From Amphiduros pacificus (lineage: Eukaryota; Annelida; Polychaeta; Phyllodocida; Hesionidae), in assembly GCA_949316495.1 (NCBI GenBank), contig OX439010.1, positions 8,906,001 through 8,970,000 on the forward strand: a stretch of DNA of 64,000 nt, read 5' to 3'. Under the pieces are notes generated by a model. It did not search any database. It worked only from the letters and a program-made list of their open reading frames with translations, and had not been told where the DNA came from. The position numbers and the translations under genes were made by a program. Below, one piece after another: positions 37,574 to 48,892 of the stretch. Position 1 is the first letter of the stretch; each line of letters starts with the position of its first letter.

Positions 37574-39495
37574 GTTGCTTCTCTCTCGCGCCAAATCACG
37601 AAGTTTCCAGAAAATATGAATATGCAGCTGCGTCAACTCTTGTGGTATTGTGTATTTACGAAATGCGACTTTGCACTGAGACTCAGGCTGAAACCAATGT
37701 TAACTTGTTCTTTCCTTAATATGTCAAATGAACATGTCAATAATCAGAATGAAGTCACCCAAATTATGGGAAATTCTATAAAAAATGTATTTGATCATCT
37801 TCCAAAACATATGCCATGCCACTGGAGGGGAAGTAGGTTGAATCATAGAGAAAGTATAATATTTTATTTCTCTATGGTGGAATCATGGACTACATTGTGG
37901 AATGAAGGAATTCAGTGTAACAACAATAAGCTGGTAAAGTTTATCTTAGCCACAATGCTAAAGGCAAGGATCTTTAAAGTTGAAATTAATTTTTAACAAC
38001 CATCTGTTCCACTGCCATTATGTATGAATTACTTGATGTTATGCTATATACCTTGGAAAATATTGAAGTGAGATAAGCAGAGAATAAAGGTAAAGTACCC
38101 TAAATGGCAACAAACCAAGCATTTTTAAGACAGGGATGGTGTCAATTTTAATTTGTGTGTTGTTCTGAAAGGTTTTTGGGGTCAAGGTCACCAACGAGTG
38201 CACCATTCCAAAATATAAAATGGATCCATAGTTTTTAATTTAAAAATTAAAGCAAATCATTTAAAGACCTTGATAATATGATATGCATCCATGGTCTAAA
38301 TTTGAAATAACTAAGTTTATCACATCCACAAGATTCTCAGAGACCTGGTCAACTAACCTGAAAATGGAGGTCAAGGTTACCAACAAACACACCATTCTGA
38401 AACATTGCTTTGAAGCATCTATGGTGTAAGTTTGATTTTTAAATTTGCAATGTTTTCAGAGGAGACTGAATCAGATGATTTTTAAATTTGCAATGTTTTC
38501 AGAGGAGACTGAATCAGATGACTTTAAATAAAAAGTAGGTCAAGGTCACTGATGATCAGCAAATCATCTCAAGACTTTGATATGATCCACCTACGGACCT
38601 TGACAAACTGCATCTGTGATTTAAGTTTCAAGAACCAATCATTATTTTTCTGAAGTAATCTCGTTAATTCAATGACCAGACAGCAAGCTTTGAGAGCACC
38701 CTTCCTGTAAAAATCTGCTGAGGGGTAGACAGAAACTAATTGAATCAGACAACTGATTTCCAAGTTCTCAATATCGAGTAATGGAGGTGTTTACAAAACT
38801 GGACACCTGCATTTTCCTCAGAGAATTTTTTTCCCTTCCAAAAAAGTTAATGTAAAACAACACAGATGGTGCATCATATAATACTGATTTTTTTCATTTT
38901 TATTTTGCAGCAAATCTCCTTGGTGTAAAAAGAAAATACAATATGGCAGTCTAACATAAAATATATAAACACAACAAATATAGTACACAGTTGTAGAAAA
39001 TGCCATATTCTATTGCAAAAAAAATCAAATAAAATATCTAGACTAGAATCATTTATATAAACATTAAAAATACAGAATTGCTCATAAATATCTATGTGAA
39101 AACATTACATCTTCAATATATATATATATATATAGAATATTATTCTTTTCAAATGACAAAAGCACCAAAGTACAGTTTGGCATATATGACTATGTGTCAC
39201 ATGGCTGTTATTATAAATAATAATAATAATCATCAACTATTTAAAGCTTAAAACAAAACATCACCTTTACTAATACTATATCTGACAAAATACTGAAAAT
39301 GTTTGATGCTAGGATGAAATCTTTTGTGATCTTATCCTTCTGACATGCAACTGAGTTGCCTAAACAATTGGCTTTGCACTGATTTGACATTATCTAAATA
39401 AGTCAGTGACAATTACTAACAGCCACCTTACAATCTGTGGGGCATATATTAGGTAATCATTGCTGTAGAAAGGAGTTCTCTGCAGAAGTCAATAT
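37574..39495. other. EIF3J upstream region and interspersed repeat
   Basis: The first few hundred bases must hold the EIF3J promoter and 5' UTR. Around 38,160-38,560 lies AGGTCAAGGTCACC-type interspersed repeat in two diverged units roughly 190 bp apart. No gene is supported. Confidence 0.4.
38434..38519. repeat. 43-bp tandem duplication
   Basis: The unit beginning GATTTTTAAATTTGCAATG and ending GACTGAATCAGAT occurs twice in tandem, nearly identical, inside the AGGTCA-type repeat. Confidence 0.9.
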
Positions 39496-40860
39496 TCTGT
39501 AGTGATCACTGGAGGACTGTGTTTTAAGTACTCTCAGCCTACTCTGTGGTAATCACTGCAGGAGTGTGTTAAGTACTCTCAGCCTACTCTGTGGTAATCA
39601 CTGCAGGAGTGTGTTAAGTACTCTCAGCCTACTCTGTGGTAATCACTGCAGGAGTGTGTTAAGTACTCTCAGCCTACTCTGTGGTAATCACTGCAGGAGT
39701 GTGTTCAGTACTCTCAGCCTACTCTGTGGTAATCACTGCAGGAGTGTGTTCAGTACTTAGTGGTAATCACTGCAGGAGTGTGTTCAGTACTTAGTGGTAA
39801 TCACTGCAGGAGTGTGTTCAGTACTCTCAGCCTACTCTTTGGTAATCACTGCAGGAGTGTGTCCAGTACTCTCAGCCTACTCTGTGGTAATCACTGCAGG
39901 AGTGTGTTCAGTACTCTCAGCCTACTCTGTGGTAATCACTGCAGGAGTGTGTTCAGTACTTAGTGGTAATCACTGCAGGAGTGTGTTCAGTACTTAGTGG
40001 TAATCACTGCAGGAGTGTGTTCAGTACTCTCAGCCTACTCTTTGGTAATCACTGCAGGAGTGTGTTCAGTACTCTCAGCCTACTCTGTGGTAATCACTGC
40101 AGGAGTGTGTTAAGTACTCTCAGCCTACTCTGTGGTAATCACTGCAGGAGTGTGTTAAGTACTTAGTGGTAATCACTGCAGGAGTGTGTTCAGTACTCTC
40201 AGCCTACTCTGTGGTAATCACTGCAGGAGTGTGTTCAGTACTTAGTGGTAATCACTGCAGGAGTGTGTTCAGTACTCTCAGCCTACTCTGTGGTAATCAC
40301 TGCAGGAGTGTGTTCAGTACTCTCAGCCTACTCTGTGGTAATCACTGCAGGAGTGTGTTAAGTACTCTCAGCCTACTCTGTGGTAATCACTGCAGGAGTG
40401 TGTTCAGTACTCTCAGCCTACTCTGTGGTAATCACTGCAGGAGTGTGTTCAGTACTCTCAGCCTACTCTGTGGTAATCACTGCAGGAGTGTGTTCAGTAC
40501 TCTCAGCCTACTCTGTGGTAATCACTGCAGGAGTGTGTTAAGTACTCTCAGCCTACTCTGTGGTAATCACTGCAGGAGTGTGTTCAGTACTCTCAGCCTA
40601 CTCTGTGGTAATCACTGCAGGAGTGTGTTCAGTACTCTCAGCCCACTCTGTGGTAATCACTGCAGGAGTGTGTTCAGTACTTAGTGGTAATCACTGCAGG
40701 AGTGTGTTCAGTACTCTCAGCCTACTCTGTGGTAATCACTGCAGGAGTGTGTTCAGTACTTAGTGGTAATCACTGCAGGAGTGTGTTCAGTACTTAGTGG
40801 TAATCACTGCAGGAGTGTGTTCAGTACTCTATGGTAATCACTGACAGAGTGTGCCAAGTA
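39495..40860. repeat. minisatellite of 45-bp and 34-bp units, about 32 copies
   Basis: The constant part is GGTAATCACTGCAGGAGTGT. Long units (45 bp) carry CTCTCAGCCTACTCTG between copies; short units (34 bp) replace it with CTTAG. About 31 good copies and degenerate copies at both ends (39,500 and 40,835) are seen. Long units dominate and short ones occur singly or in pairs. The stretch 40,261-40,440 is repeated exactly at 40,441-40,620, a higher-order unit of four long repeats (180 bp). Because 45 is a multiple of three, long open frames run through the array, but they have no sign of coding. Confidence 0.97.
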
Positions 40861-42206
40861 CTTTGAACCAATTGCTGATGCCTTTGTTTTTCCTCTCCTT
40901 AATTTTCATATATCTCAATATCAGAATCATGGGTCTCTACCTATATTTATAATGTTTTGACTTGTTACAACATGGTATATATAACTGTATATAGCACATA
41001 CATCACTCGGTGGAAGACTTCACTTCATACAACAATTAAATTAACAAGAAAAAACATATTTTCAAGCACACAGATTTTGTCTATTAATATCTATAATAAG
41101 TTCCTTTTGTTCAAATTAGTTAGCAAACAATTAAATTTTCTGTTAACTCAAATGACAGTAAATTCTGTTTCCTAAAATTCATAAACGGAGATTCATTTCA
41201 TTATAAACTTTGGACTAAATTGGCATATAAACTATATTTGGAATGATTATGTTGAATAGATATGATGAATATTAAGATAAGCAAGATCATGTGTTCCAAG
41301 GGTAATACTGAAGTACTTGAATCATGGCACATTATAATACTGTAAATATATATATTAATACACAAATCAGTCAGGTCAACACATCTGTTTAATCACTCAT
41401 CATGCTCAAATCTGAGATCATATTGTATAAGGTGCATGACTGACCGCAACACTTCCACAGCCAAGTGGTTATGAACTTGTGGAAGAAATAATGTGACACA
41501 GATATGGTTGGACTTGACTTGAAACTTGTACATAGATCAACATCCACATTCACATCTCCTTACTTTAATGTATTACATTATCACGCATACAGTTAAATAT
41601 GGGCTTTAAACTTGACTATGCCTCAAAAGAAATCTTCTCTTTTTGGGCCAATTAAGAAAACATAGGCCAATTGCCTTAGAGCGATGCTGATCACTGCTTT
41701 TTTGTAATGTTTGGGAACACATTCTTGAAATCCAGCAAATTACTTCATAAATGTCCATTTAAAGAGTCTTGCAGGTCGAGAACCAGTCTTGCAGGTTGAG
41801 AACAGTTAACTGGATAAATACAGTGCACCCAATACATTGCTTTATTTCAGAACTTTTAAACTGATGCTATCTAGATAAGTAAAATGAGGCACTTGATGTT
41901 CCAAGTGTACATGCATGAGCGAAACAATTCACTGATAGAATTCATCTCCTGAAAATACTACATTTTACTCAGAATTCACCTGGAAGTTTATGAGGAGATT
42001 GATGATGATGCAAGTGATAAGCTGATCAGAAAATTCCTTGAATTCTTGTGAGTTATTTTAAATCAGTGAAAAGTGGGCATGGCCCATTACGATATTTCAA
42101 AAAGGAAAGTGATGTGCCAATTATGAAATGTATGGGTCTCTAGAATTTTCAATCAGACAACCACAAAGTATTCAATGTTCAGAAAATTACTGAACATTAT
42201 TGTAAA
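40861..42206. other. unassigned spacer before the GT61 gene
   Basis: A/T-rich sequence with no exon or element ends recognised. It may contain part of the 3' UTR of the GT61 gene. Near 41,768-41,808 the phrase AGTCTTGCAGGTCGAGAACC is imperfectly duplicated. Confidence 0.35.
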
Positions 42207-42317
<111 letters not shown>

Positions 42318-42883
42318 CCCATTTTTGAGCGGGGGGTGAAAGAAAAAAAAAAAAATTTGAAAATGGAAAATAAATTTTTAAAAAATGGTCAGAATAAAGA
42401 AACTTTCTTTGGAACCCACCCAACTTTTATTTATAAATCACCTGCATACTCTTTTCCCAGAGCAGACTTACGCAGACTATAATTTCTGCAAATCAAAATA
42501 CATGTCACACAATGAATTTGTCCCTAAACTTGACACAAGGATTCAGCCCCAAGTTGATGGACAGACATAATGACTGAAAATTCACCCCTACATTGCAGAA
42601 GTTATACTGACAAAGCATAGCTAAAAATAGGATAAATAATCAAATTTTACATTCCTTTTACATAAATTCTTACACTTTAATTGAATCTCTTGGCAACCAT
42701 GATTGCGGCATGGTGATAGTTTCCCTCAATGAGTCATAAATCTGCTTTATAAAATAGTGTTTGGCTTCAACTGTTTATATGGTCAAATAAAATGGGTTGA
42801 GATAACATTTTTCTATATAAGTACCACTAATAATGGAGCATAGAGGCACAGTACAGTGTGAATTCTTTTGTAGGTCTACAAAA

Positions 42884-44542
42884 TTATTCATTGACAGTGT
42901 GACTGCGGGTAGGAGAAGCATTGGCTAAGTGATGCAGATAAAACTGAAGAGCATCGCGGAGATCGTCAGGTTGAACATTGAGACAGTCGTCCTCACGGAC
43001 AATACCATGGTAATGGTTGCCGAGCATGGTTGCTAGGTTACGGAATGAGAGGCTGAACCTTGAGGTGTCTCTGTGGCATAACCATGGAATGTAGCCCAGG
43101 AAGCAGAAGAAATGTTTGGGTTCCATGTAGCACAAGCCTTCAATGACAACAGTCCCTGGCTGTGAGAACACTTGGTTAGACAGTCCCGCACCGTGCGGTG
43201 AAATGATAACTTTTGCACGCTGGAAAAGTTCAACATAACTTTCAAAACTTGGAAGAGGATCATCACGAAAGACTTCAACGATTAAATTATAAGGTGCTGC
43301 CTCTTCTGTTACCATGGTTACTATATCATCATGGTGAATAAACTGTCTGTTTTTATCAGATCTGTGAAGGATGACAATTCTGTCCCGTTTTATCTTTCCA
43401 AGTCTAGCGGCTACTCTTTGATGAAACAATAGGGAAAGGAGACCCGTATTGAATGCAGCAGGGCGGCCACAGGCAGTGCCTGCGGGAAGATATAGAATTT
43501 TTGCTCTCACTCCTCCCCAAAGTATTCTTTTCTTATCTATGCCCAAAAAGGTTAACATTTTGATATGAAAGTCTGCTTTAGTGATATGCAGCATAACTGA
43601 CGGATTATCACGTAAGAATAATAAATAGGGAGAAATGCGTGTGAGATCCTCAATTGTGCTATGATAATACCACACTTGAGTTTGTTCAGTTATGGACAGA
43701 ACTTCTTCATAAAATGGTAACAAATCCAAATTATCATCCTGTTTTATATCATACCAATCCGAGGTGCAGCGTTGAGTTTTAATGCACACATTTTGGACAA
43801 AAACTTCTCCATTCTTTGAGATCACAGCATTTTCAATCAGATTAATGAATGTGAAAATATCTTTACCCGGTAGATGTGATTTGCTATTATCTGGAGGAGA
43901 TGGCAATCCAACTCCAAGGAGAGTTCTATCTACGGGATGAGCAATTAAGGTTTTAGTCAAATTTGTTTGGCAAGTTTTATTTAATAGCACATCACCATTG
44001 TTATAGATGGCCCAGCATTTTGCAGTCATACGTTTACATCCAAACTCAGTTCCACCAAAGTTATAAAACTCTTGTACTGGCAAATGAGAATGTGATTTTT
44101 CAATATCTCCAGTGAGATACACAGTATGAACTCCTCGAATTCCTTTGACCAGGTCAAAATATTTAGTATTATATCCATTAATCAGGATCCAATCATTAGG
44201 TATAGCAGAGCGTATGTATGGTTTCTGTAAAAGTTTCTGTCTTAGTTTGGTTATCTGATGAATGTATGGATCCAACATTGGGCGAAGATGATCCATTTCT
44301 GGAGAATCGTAGAATGTGAAGGGAATCTTTTGATACTCTTCTCTGAGCAGGGCACCGTGATGGTCGGGACTAGGAATCCGATGGATCTGTGATGGATGTT
44401 GCCACGATAGGTGAAGCCCCATAATGTTATATGTAACAATCATCACCATGGCAACAGCCAGAATAAACAACACCAGCACTAGTCTCCGTGTCCTAAACAG
44501 GAGGAATCTTGGTAAAGCGTAGATCCATTTATAGGGAAACAT
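42884..44542 (-). CDS. GT61 family glycosyltransferase, type II membrane protein
   Basis: A single long coding exon, 552 residues from the ATG before FPYKWIYALPRFLLF. A splice acceptor (TTTTAATTTTAG) lies 25 bases upstream, so at least one 5' exon, probably untranslated, lies further upstream. A cytoplasmic basic stretch (FRTRR) precedes one membrane segment (LVLVLFILAVAMVMIVTYNI, about residues 21-40), the layout of Golgi or ER enzymes. The GT61 (DUF563) core includes RDRIVILHRSDKNRQF and KVIISPHGAGLSNQVF, with the signature His at about residue 450, followed by SQPGTVVIEG. Family members (EOGT, POMGNT2, plant xylosyltransferases) move GlcNAc or xylose to protein glycans. Two N-glycosylation sites lie close together (NKT, NLT). 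Donor and acceptor cannot be told from sequence; I do not assign it to EOGT or POMGNT2. Confidence 0.9.
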   Translation of the reverse strand: MFPYKWIYALPRFLLFRTRRLVLVLFILAVAMVMIVTYNIMGLHLSWQHPSQIHRIPSPDHHGALLREEYQKIPFTFYDSPEMDHLRPMLDPYIHQITKLRQKLLQKPYIRSAIPNDWILINGYNTKYFDLVKGIRGVHTVYLTGDIEKSHSHLPVQEFYNFGGTEFGCKRMTAKCWAIYNNGDVLLNKTCQTNLTKTLIAHPVDRTLLGVGLPSPPDNSKSHLPGKDIFTFINLIENAVISKNGEVFVQNVCIKTQRCTSDWYDIKQDDNLDLLPFYEEVLSITEQTQVWYYHSTIEDLTRISPYLLFLRDNPSVMLHITKADFHIKMLTFLGIDKKRILWGGVRAKILYLPAGTACGRPAAFNTGLLSLLFHQRVAARLGKIKRDRIVILHRSDKNRQFIHHDDIVTMVTEEAAPYNLIVEVFRDDPLPSFESYVELFQRAKVIISPHGAGLSNQVFSQPGTVVIEGLCYMEPKHFFCFLGYIPWLCHRDTSRFSLSFRNLATMLGNHYHGIVREDDCLNVQPDDLRDALQFYLHHLANASPTRSHTVNE

Positions 44543-44569
44543 TATTAAGTCTTCACAGATTCCCTGACC

Positions 44570-45205
44570 TAAAATTAAAACAAAGGTAAATGGAGTGAGT
44601 ATTAATACCAATGAAAAGAGTCTTAATTTGCTTATAAATTATGCCTTAGTAGCCTTTACATTAAAATTACAAATATGAAAGGACACAAAATTTGACAGTG
44701 ACATATCTCCATTTAAAAATAAATTAAATTTAAATGAAACTTCTAGCAAAGAATGGCAGCAGGGCACGCCCTGTGACGTCATCAAGGTCGCTGGATGCAA
44801 TTTTTCCTTACAATTCATTTGCGGTATATCAATCAATAACATTTGAACTTAGTGATAATTATATGTTATATTCTTGCATACACACTCAAAGTCTTTGTAT
44901 ACTCAACACCTCTCCTCTTAATTCATATATCAAACATCAGACTTACAAAATTGAACAGAGCCAAATGGCTTGATTTTGAGCTGTAAATGATGTAAATTGA
45001 CCAAGAACTGATAGCAGCACCAATTTTTATGTTTTTGTAACAAGCAAGTTCAAGAGCATGTGCACACTGTGACTCTGGCAAGGTCACTGGGTGCAATTAT
45101 TATAAATTAATTATGCTATTCACATCACATTTTCCATGTCATAAAATCAAAGATTCACTGTGTGGTTTGTTTCTTAACAAATTTTGCAATTATCAGCCAA
45201 TGTTA
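44570..45205. other. GT61 upstream region
   Basis: Sequence upstream of the GT61 coding exon, expected to be intron or promoter. No exon can be placed. Confidence 0.3.
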
Positions 45206-45761
45206 TTAACCCCTGTCGAACGGGAAGGATGTCAACGTTCATCACTGGCAACTGACGAGTAGGACGTTCATGTCCCTATTGTTCTGGCCTAATGACGTCA
45301 TTTGTAACTTTCAGAAGGGCTGCAACGTGTTACAATGTAATCACAATAATGACATCAGGCAACTTGCATCATGAACTTTTGACCTCAGAACTCTGTTGAG
45401 CATATTAACCCCTAACGGACATACCTATCTAAATTTTGTTGATTGGCTGGATTAGTATATCTGCATACTAAATTAATAAAATTAATGACCACGTTTATTC
45501 AGTATGTTAAACAAATATTAAACCTGGGGTCAAAGGTACATGAACCAAGCTAACTGACGTCATTGTCATGATTACACTTTAGAATGTTACAAAATGACAT
45601 CATTACCAGTGGTGGACGTTGCCATCCTTCCTGTCCATTAGGGGTTAAATAACCATGGTTATAAATATTATAAATTCAGTATGCAGAAACACTAGTACAG
45701 AAAAAATGGGTTAGTCCTGCCAACCAATAACATTTAAAGATGCTAGTCCATTAGGAGTGAA
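45206..45761. mobile_element. TTAA MITE, minus orientation, split by a copy of its own family
   Basis: The outer copy runs 45,210-45,404 and resumes 45,649-45,757 (about 304 bp in all). It is the reverse complement of the copy at 48,583-48,888. Its left end reads CCCCTGTCGAACGGG next to TTAA (45,206-45,209); the right end is decayed (TCCATTAGGAG, with TGAA in place of TTAA). The two halves match the two halves of the 48,583 copy in order, for example AATAACCATGGTTATAAAT and GGTTAGTCCTGCCAA just after the break. The inner copy lies between them. No transposase frame. Confidence 0.88.
45405..45648. mobile_element. TTAA MITE, plus orientation, nested inside the previous one
   Basis: A 236-bp copy from CCCCTAACGGAC (45,409) to GTCCATTAGGGG (45,644), flanked by TTAA on both sides (45,405-45,408 and 45,645-45,648). 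It shares ATCTAAATTTTGTTGATTGG and GGTGGACGTTGCC with the 48,583 copy, and is shorter because an inner segment near the right end is missing. Confidence 0.9.
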
Positions 45762-45838
45762 TGCACAAATCCTATGAGTGTTAGCCCTACTGATTGAGTA
45801 AAGTCAATGTTACTAATGTTAGAGTTATTGTTAATACT

Positions 45839-46447
45839 TATACCCAAAGACATCGGCAAAATAGACTTGAAATCCACTGTTTCTAGAAACACCACGCACT
45901 GTCCACCATATAGAAGTTTCCCTACTAAATGAACTCGACCTCCGGCGATTGACTGTTGCCGTTCTGACCCTTGCCACTATCTTTCTCAGTCATAATGTTT
46001 AAAAATACAAATCCGTGTGAATTCTGTAGCGTTTTTTCTCCAGTTTTTTACCCGATATCAAACTTGACGAGAAATGGCATTTAGGAGAGTCCAAGTGATG
46101 ACGTCATGGAAACGCAAAGGGAGAATCTTCATATGACGTCAGAAGGACCACAACGTTGTGGAGTTTCCAGATTGTTGTTGTCACTCCCGTGAATAGACTG
46201 ACCTACTTTCACGTCTTTGCGCAAACTCGTAAACAATGGCGAAACGATGCTGAGATCAAGAAAAAACAAAGAAATATTTTCAAACAGGGCTGACATCTTA
46301 AGTTGATTTAAACAGTACATAATTCTTTGATTGATAGTCGCCGGAAGTCGAGTTCTTACAGAGTCGGGACTTAAATTGGATGGGTAGTGCGTGATGTTTC
46401 TGGAAACAGTGGATTTCAAGTCTTTTTTGACAATGTCTTTGGGTATA
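45839..46447. mobile_element. foldback-type MITE with long inverted arms, TA target duplication
   Basis: Left arm from 45,841 (TACCCAAAGACAT) and right arm to 46,445 (ATGTCTTTGGGTA), flanked by TA. The arms extend inward for over 100 bp with imperfect matches, for instance GACTTGAAATCCACTGTTTC on the left against GAAACAGTGGATTTCAAGTC on the right, and GAACTCGACCTCCGGCGA against TCGCCGGAAGTCGAGTTC. Two TGACGTCA sites lie in the interior. The body is 605 bp and carries no transposase. Confidence 0.85.
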
Positions 46448-46588
46448 GTAATAGTGTTAATTATCTCAAAATGTTTACTTCTCTTTAACAATAACATATT
46501 AATTTACCTCTGTATTAAACAAATATACTTTAAAAAATAACTCATTTAATCTCACCCTAATTTGATTGCCTTGATGGGTATACGTAAT

Positions 46589-46750
46589 TTACACCTCTGT
46601 TCCGCTTCCCCAGGACATCTCCAGTTTGACCATCACTCCCACCTCATCATCTTTCTTGCCGTCTTTCAACTCCTGCCTCAGTGCCACACAAAGATACACG
46701 ATCGCGCACATCGCCGCGCCCACCACGGCGTATCTAACGCTCTGTCTCAT
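46589..46750 (-). CDS. possible small transmembrane protein, 53 residues
   Basis: A short open frame reading MRQSVRYAVVGAAMCAIVY then LCVALRQELKDGKKDDEVG and ending MSWGSGTEV. Residues 7-24 would form one membrane segment, followed by a charged tail. The local sequence is distinctly richer in G+C and CpG than its surroundings, which is what first drew attention. An acceptor-like CTGCAG precedes the ATG by 22 bases. I do not recognise the family. It could be a real micropeptide gene of the mitochondrial or ER small-membrane type, or a chance frame; expression data would settle it. Confidence 0.4.
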   Translation of the reverse strand: MRQSVRYAVVGAAMCAIVYLCVALRQELKDGKKDDEVGVMVKLEMSWGSGTEV

Positions 46751-48578
46751 GTCGTGAATTATTCTTCCTTCCTCTGCAGGTCTTCACAAAAGTATTAGAT
46801 CAAGATAATATGGATTATGTCCTCGTTTTTGTCCATTACTTCATCACTTGGCTCGTCGTCTGCGAGCGCCATTGGAAGACCTGCTGCAGATATTTGTGGT
46901 ATTGGAAGTTTCAAGATTATAGAAAGGGAAGCCTTTCCATCAGAAGCTAACACTAATAGCAGAGTTAAACAAAGATGGGGAATATATCTAAAATTGAGAA
47001 CCAATCTGTATCACAAATCCTAATATAAAGTATCACCAACTGATGTATATGTTTTACTGTAATTCAACGATTATGATTTAATGTAAAGGTCGTTCAACGT
47101 GTTCTGCTCTTGGAACTGGAAATCTCATGTCCAATTTCACTTCTTACTGATTTCAAATAATATAGGTCAAAAGTGACTGGCAAATTGGACAGAGCACATT
47201 ATCTTGTTCTTTTACTGAGTTACAGGTGGTTTAGGGCTCAGTGCAACATTTTATTTGTCTTTTATAAGTAGAAAATAGAGAAAATAAATGCCCCTGTGTG
47301 GGGTATAATTCAAATTTTTGGGCCCAAATGATAAAATATGCATTCTAGTATTTAATAATCGTGGTTAAAAAATAAACTAATTTGGAATGCAGATAGTCAG
47401 GTTAGCCTGTTAGGGCTCAAAACCCAGTTGTTTTATCAGATAATTTATAGTGCTCAAATGATTAGACTGTATCCAAGAATTGATCTTATATAGAAAACAT
47501 AACCCAATGGCTCAGTCGCTTTTCACCCATTTATAAGATACGCACAGTTATAGCGCACAACTTCTACGAAAGAATGGGTGCTTCAGACTTTCATTTCTCT
47601 GGTTTCCTACCTTACTCGTTGCTATTATAAAATCAGTCTAACCGTAGCTTGTGACAATTAGTTCAAGGGCATATATGCGTTGAAATGTCTAATGCTGAAG
47701 ATAAATTTCTGATGTTGGCTTGCTGAATGTCGGACATATTGCCGGTCTGATGTGGGTAAAAAACATTGGCAACACCTTGTGGTTGGCATGCATTCCCAAT
47801 ATTTAGTATTTCCGGTTCATCAGTCATGAGATATGGCCTGCACAATAATATAAAGGTCAAGGTCACATCATTAAGGTCAAAGCTGTACAAAATACATATC
47901 AACACTATGTCGAGCACCATATACAAGATATGAAGTACTTTTTATTCACTTTCAATTGTTGAAATGTCACATCTACACAAATTTTGAATTCAAGGTCAAT
48001 GTGTCAAGGTCAAATAACCTAAAAAGTATCACATGGCACAGCTATGACCGAAGACATTTCTGGATGCCAAGTTTAAATTTCCTCTTATAAGTGGTTGCTG
48101 AGATATGTTCCGTCACTGCACTAAGGTCAATGGTAACATCACTTAGATTTGAAGGAATCTGAATCTTCACCTCTATATAAAATATGAAACATATATTACT
48201 GGTAGTTTTGTTGGAAAAGATTTTTTTTAAATTTTGAGACGGACGGACAGACATTTTCCGCACTCCTAAAGATCAGACTCGCAAGAAGTCAGCAGAGCTA
48301 AAAAGTGATTTTCGATGCATGTTTTTCAGACTTTACAAGAAAAACTTTTATAATTCAATTGGGTGAAAGGTAAATTGATTAAAACTAGTCAGAAGTTCAT
48401 CAAAAATATCTTTCCACAAAAACAAAACATCTTGCTTAAAATGATAGCTCCATCCAAAGTTCACGATTCTGAGCATGGTCCGTGTCATTAGTTTCCTTAA
48501 TTAGTTTCTATCTCCATGATATATTTACATATATATTGAAACAAAGTTTCAATCTTTGGGGTCTGGATATATACAAGT
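46751..48578. other. spacer with AGGTCA-rich interspersed repeat
   Basis: Between 47,820 and 48,290 AGGTCA half-sites recur (AAGGTCAAGGTCACATC, AAGGTCAATGTGTCAAGGTC), and the segment closes with GACGGACGGACAGACATTTT. This layout is common in bivalve interspersed repeats. A plus-CpG patch at 46,830-46,880 adjoins the small frame above. No other gene is supported. Confidence 0.45.
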
Positions 48579-48892
48579 TTAACCCCGAACGGACTAGCCT
48601 ATCTAAATTTTGTTGATTGGCAGGACTAACCAATTTTTTTCTGGACCAGCGTATCCACATATTAAATTTATAAAATTTATAACCATGGTTATTCATTATC
48701 CTGAATGAAGTGCTGGGGGCAAAAGTTCATGATCCAGTTAGTCTGACGTCATTATCATGATTACATTGTAACAAGTTGCAGCCTTTCAGAATGTTACAAA
48801 TGACGTCAAGTCAGAACAATGGGGACATCAACGTCCCTCCCGTCCGTTACAGGTGGTGGACGTTGCCGTCCTTCCCGTCCGTTCGGGGTTAA
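48579..48892. mobile_element. TTAA MITE, third copy of the nested family, 306 bp
   Basis: Clean ends CCCCGAACGGAC (48,583) and GTCCGTTCGGGG (48,888), flanked by TTAA on both sides. It is the best-preserved member here and serves as the reference for the two copies at 45,206-45,761. It contains CTGACGTCATT and ATGACGTCAAG. The interior includes a palindromic AATTTATAAAATTTATAA region. piggyBac-like mobilisation fits the TTAA and the C-rich ends; that is inference. Confidence 0.93.

Noticed and set aside
37517-37996. A 159-codon plus-strand frame over the EIF3J start region
   Set aside because: It overlaps EIF3J exon 1 on the other strand and has no recognisable domain; it looks like a chance frame.
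39566-40763. Long open frames reading LSTLSLLCGNHCRSV repeats in the minisatellite
   Set aside because: The 45-bp unit is a multiple of three and happens to lack stops; frames break at every 34-bp unit, and there are no start, splice or composition signs of a gene.
46129-46497. A 122-codon minus-strand frame
   Set aside because: It lies inside the right arm of the foldback MITE and is explained by that element.
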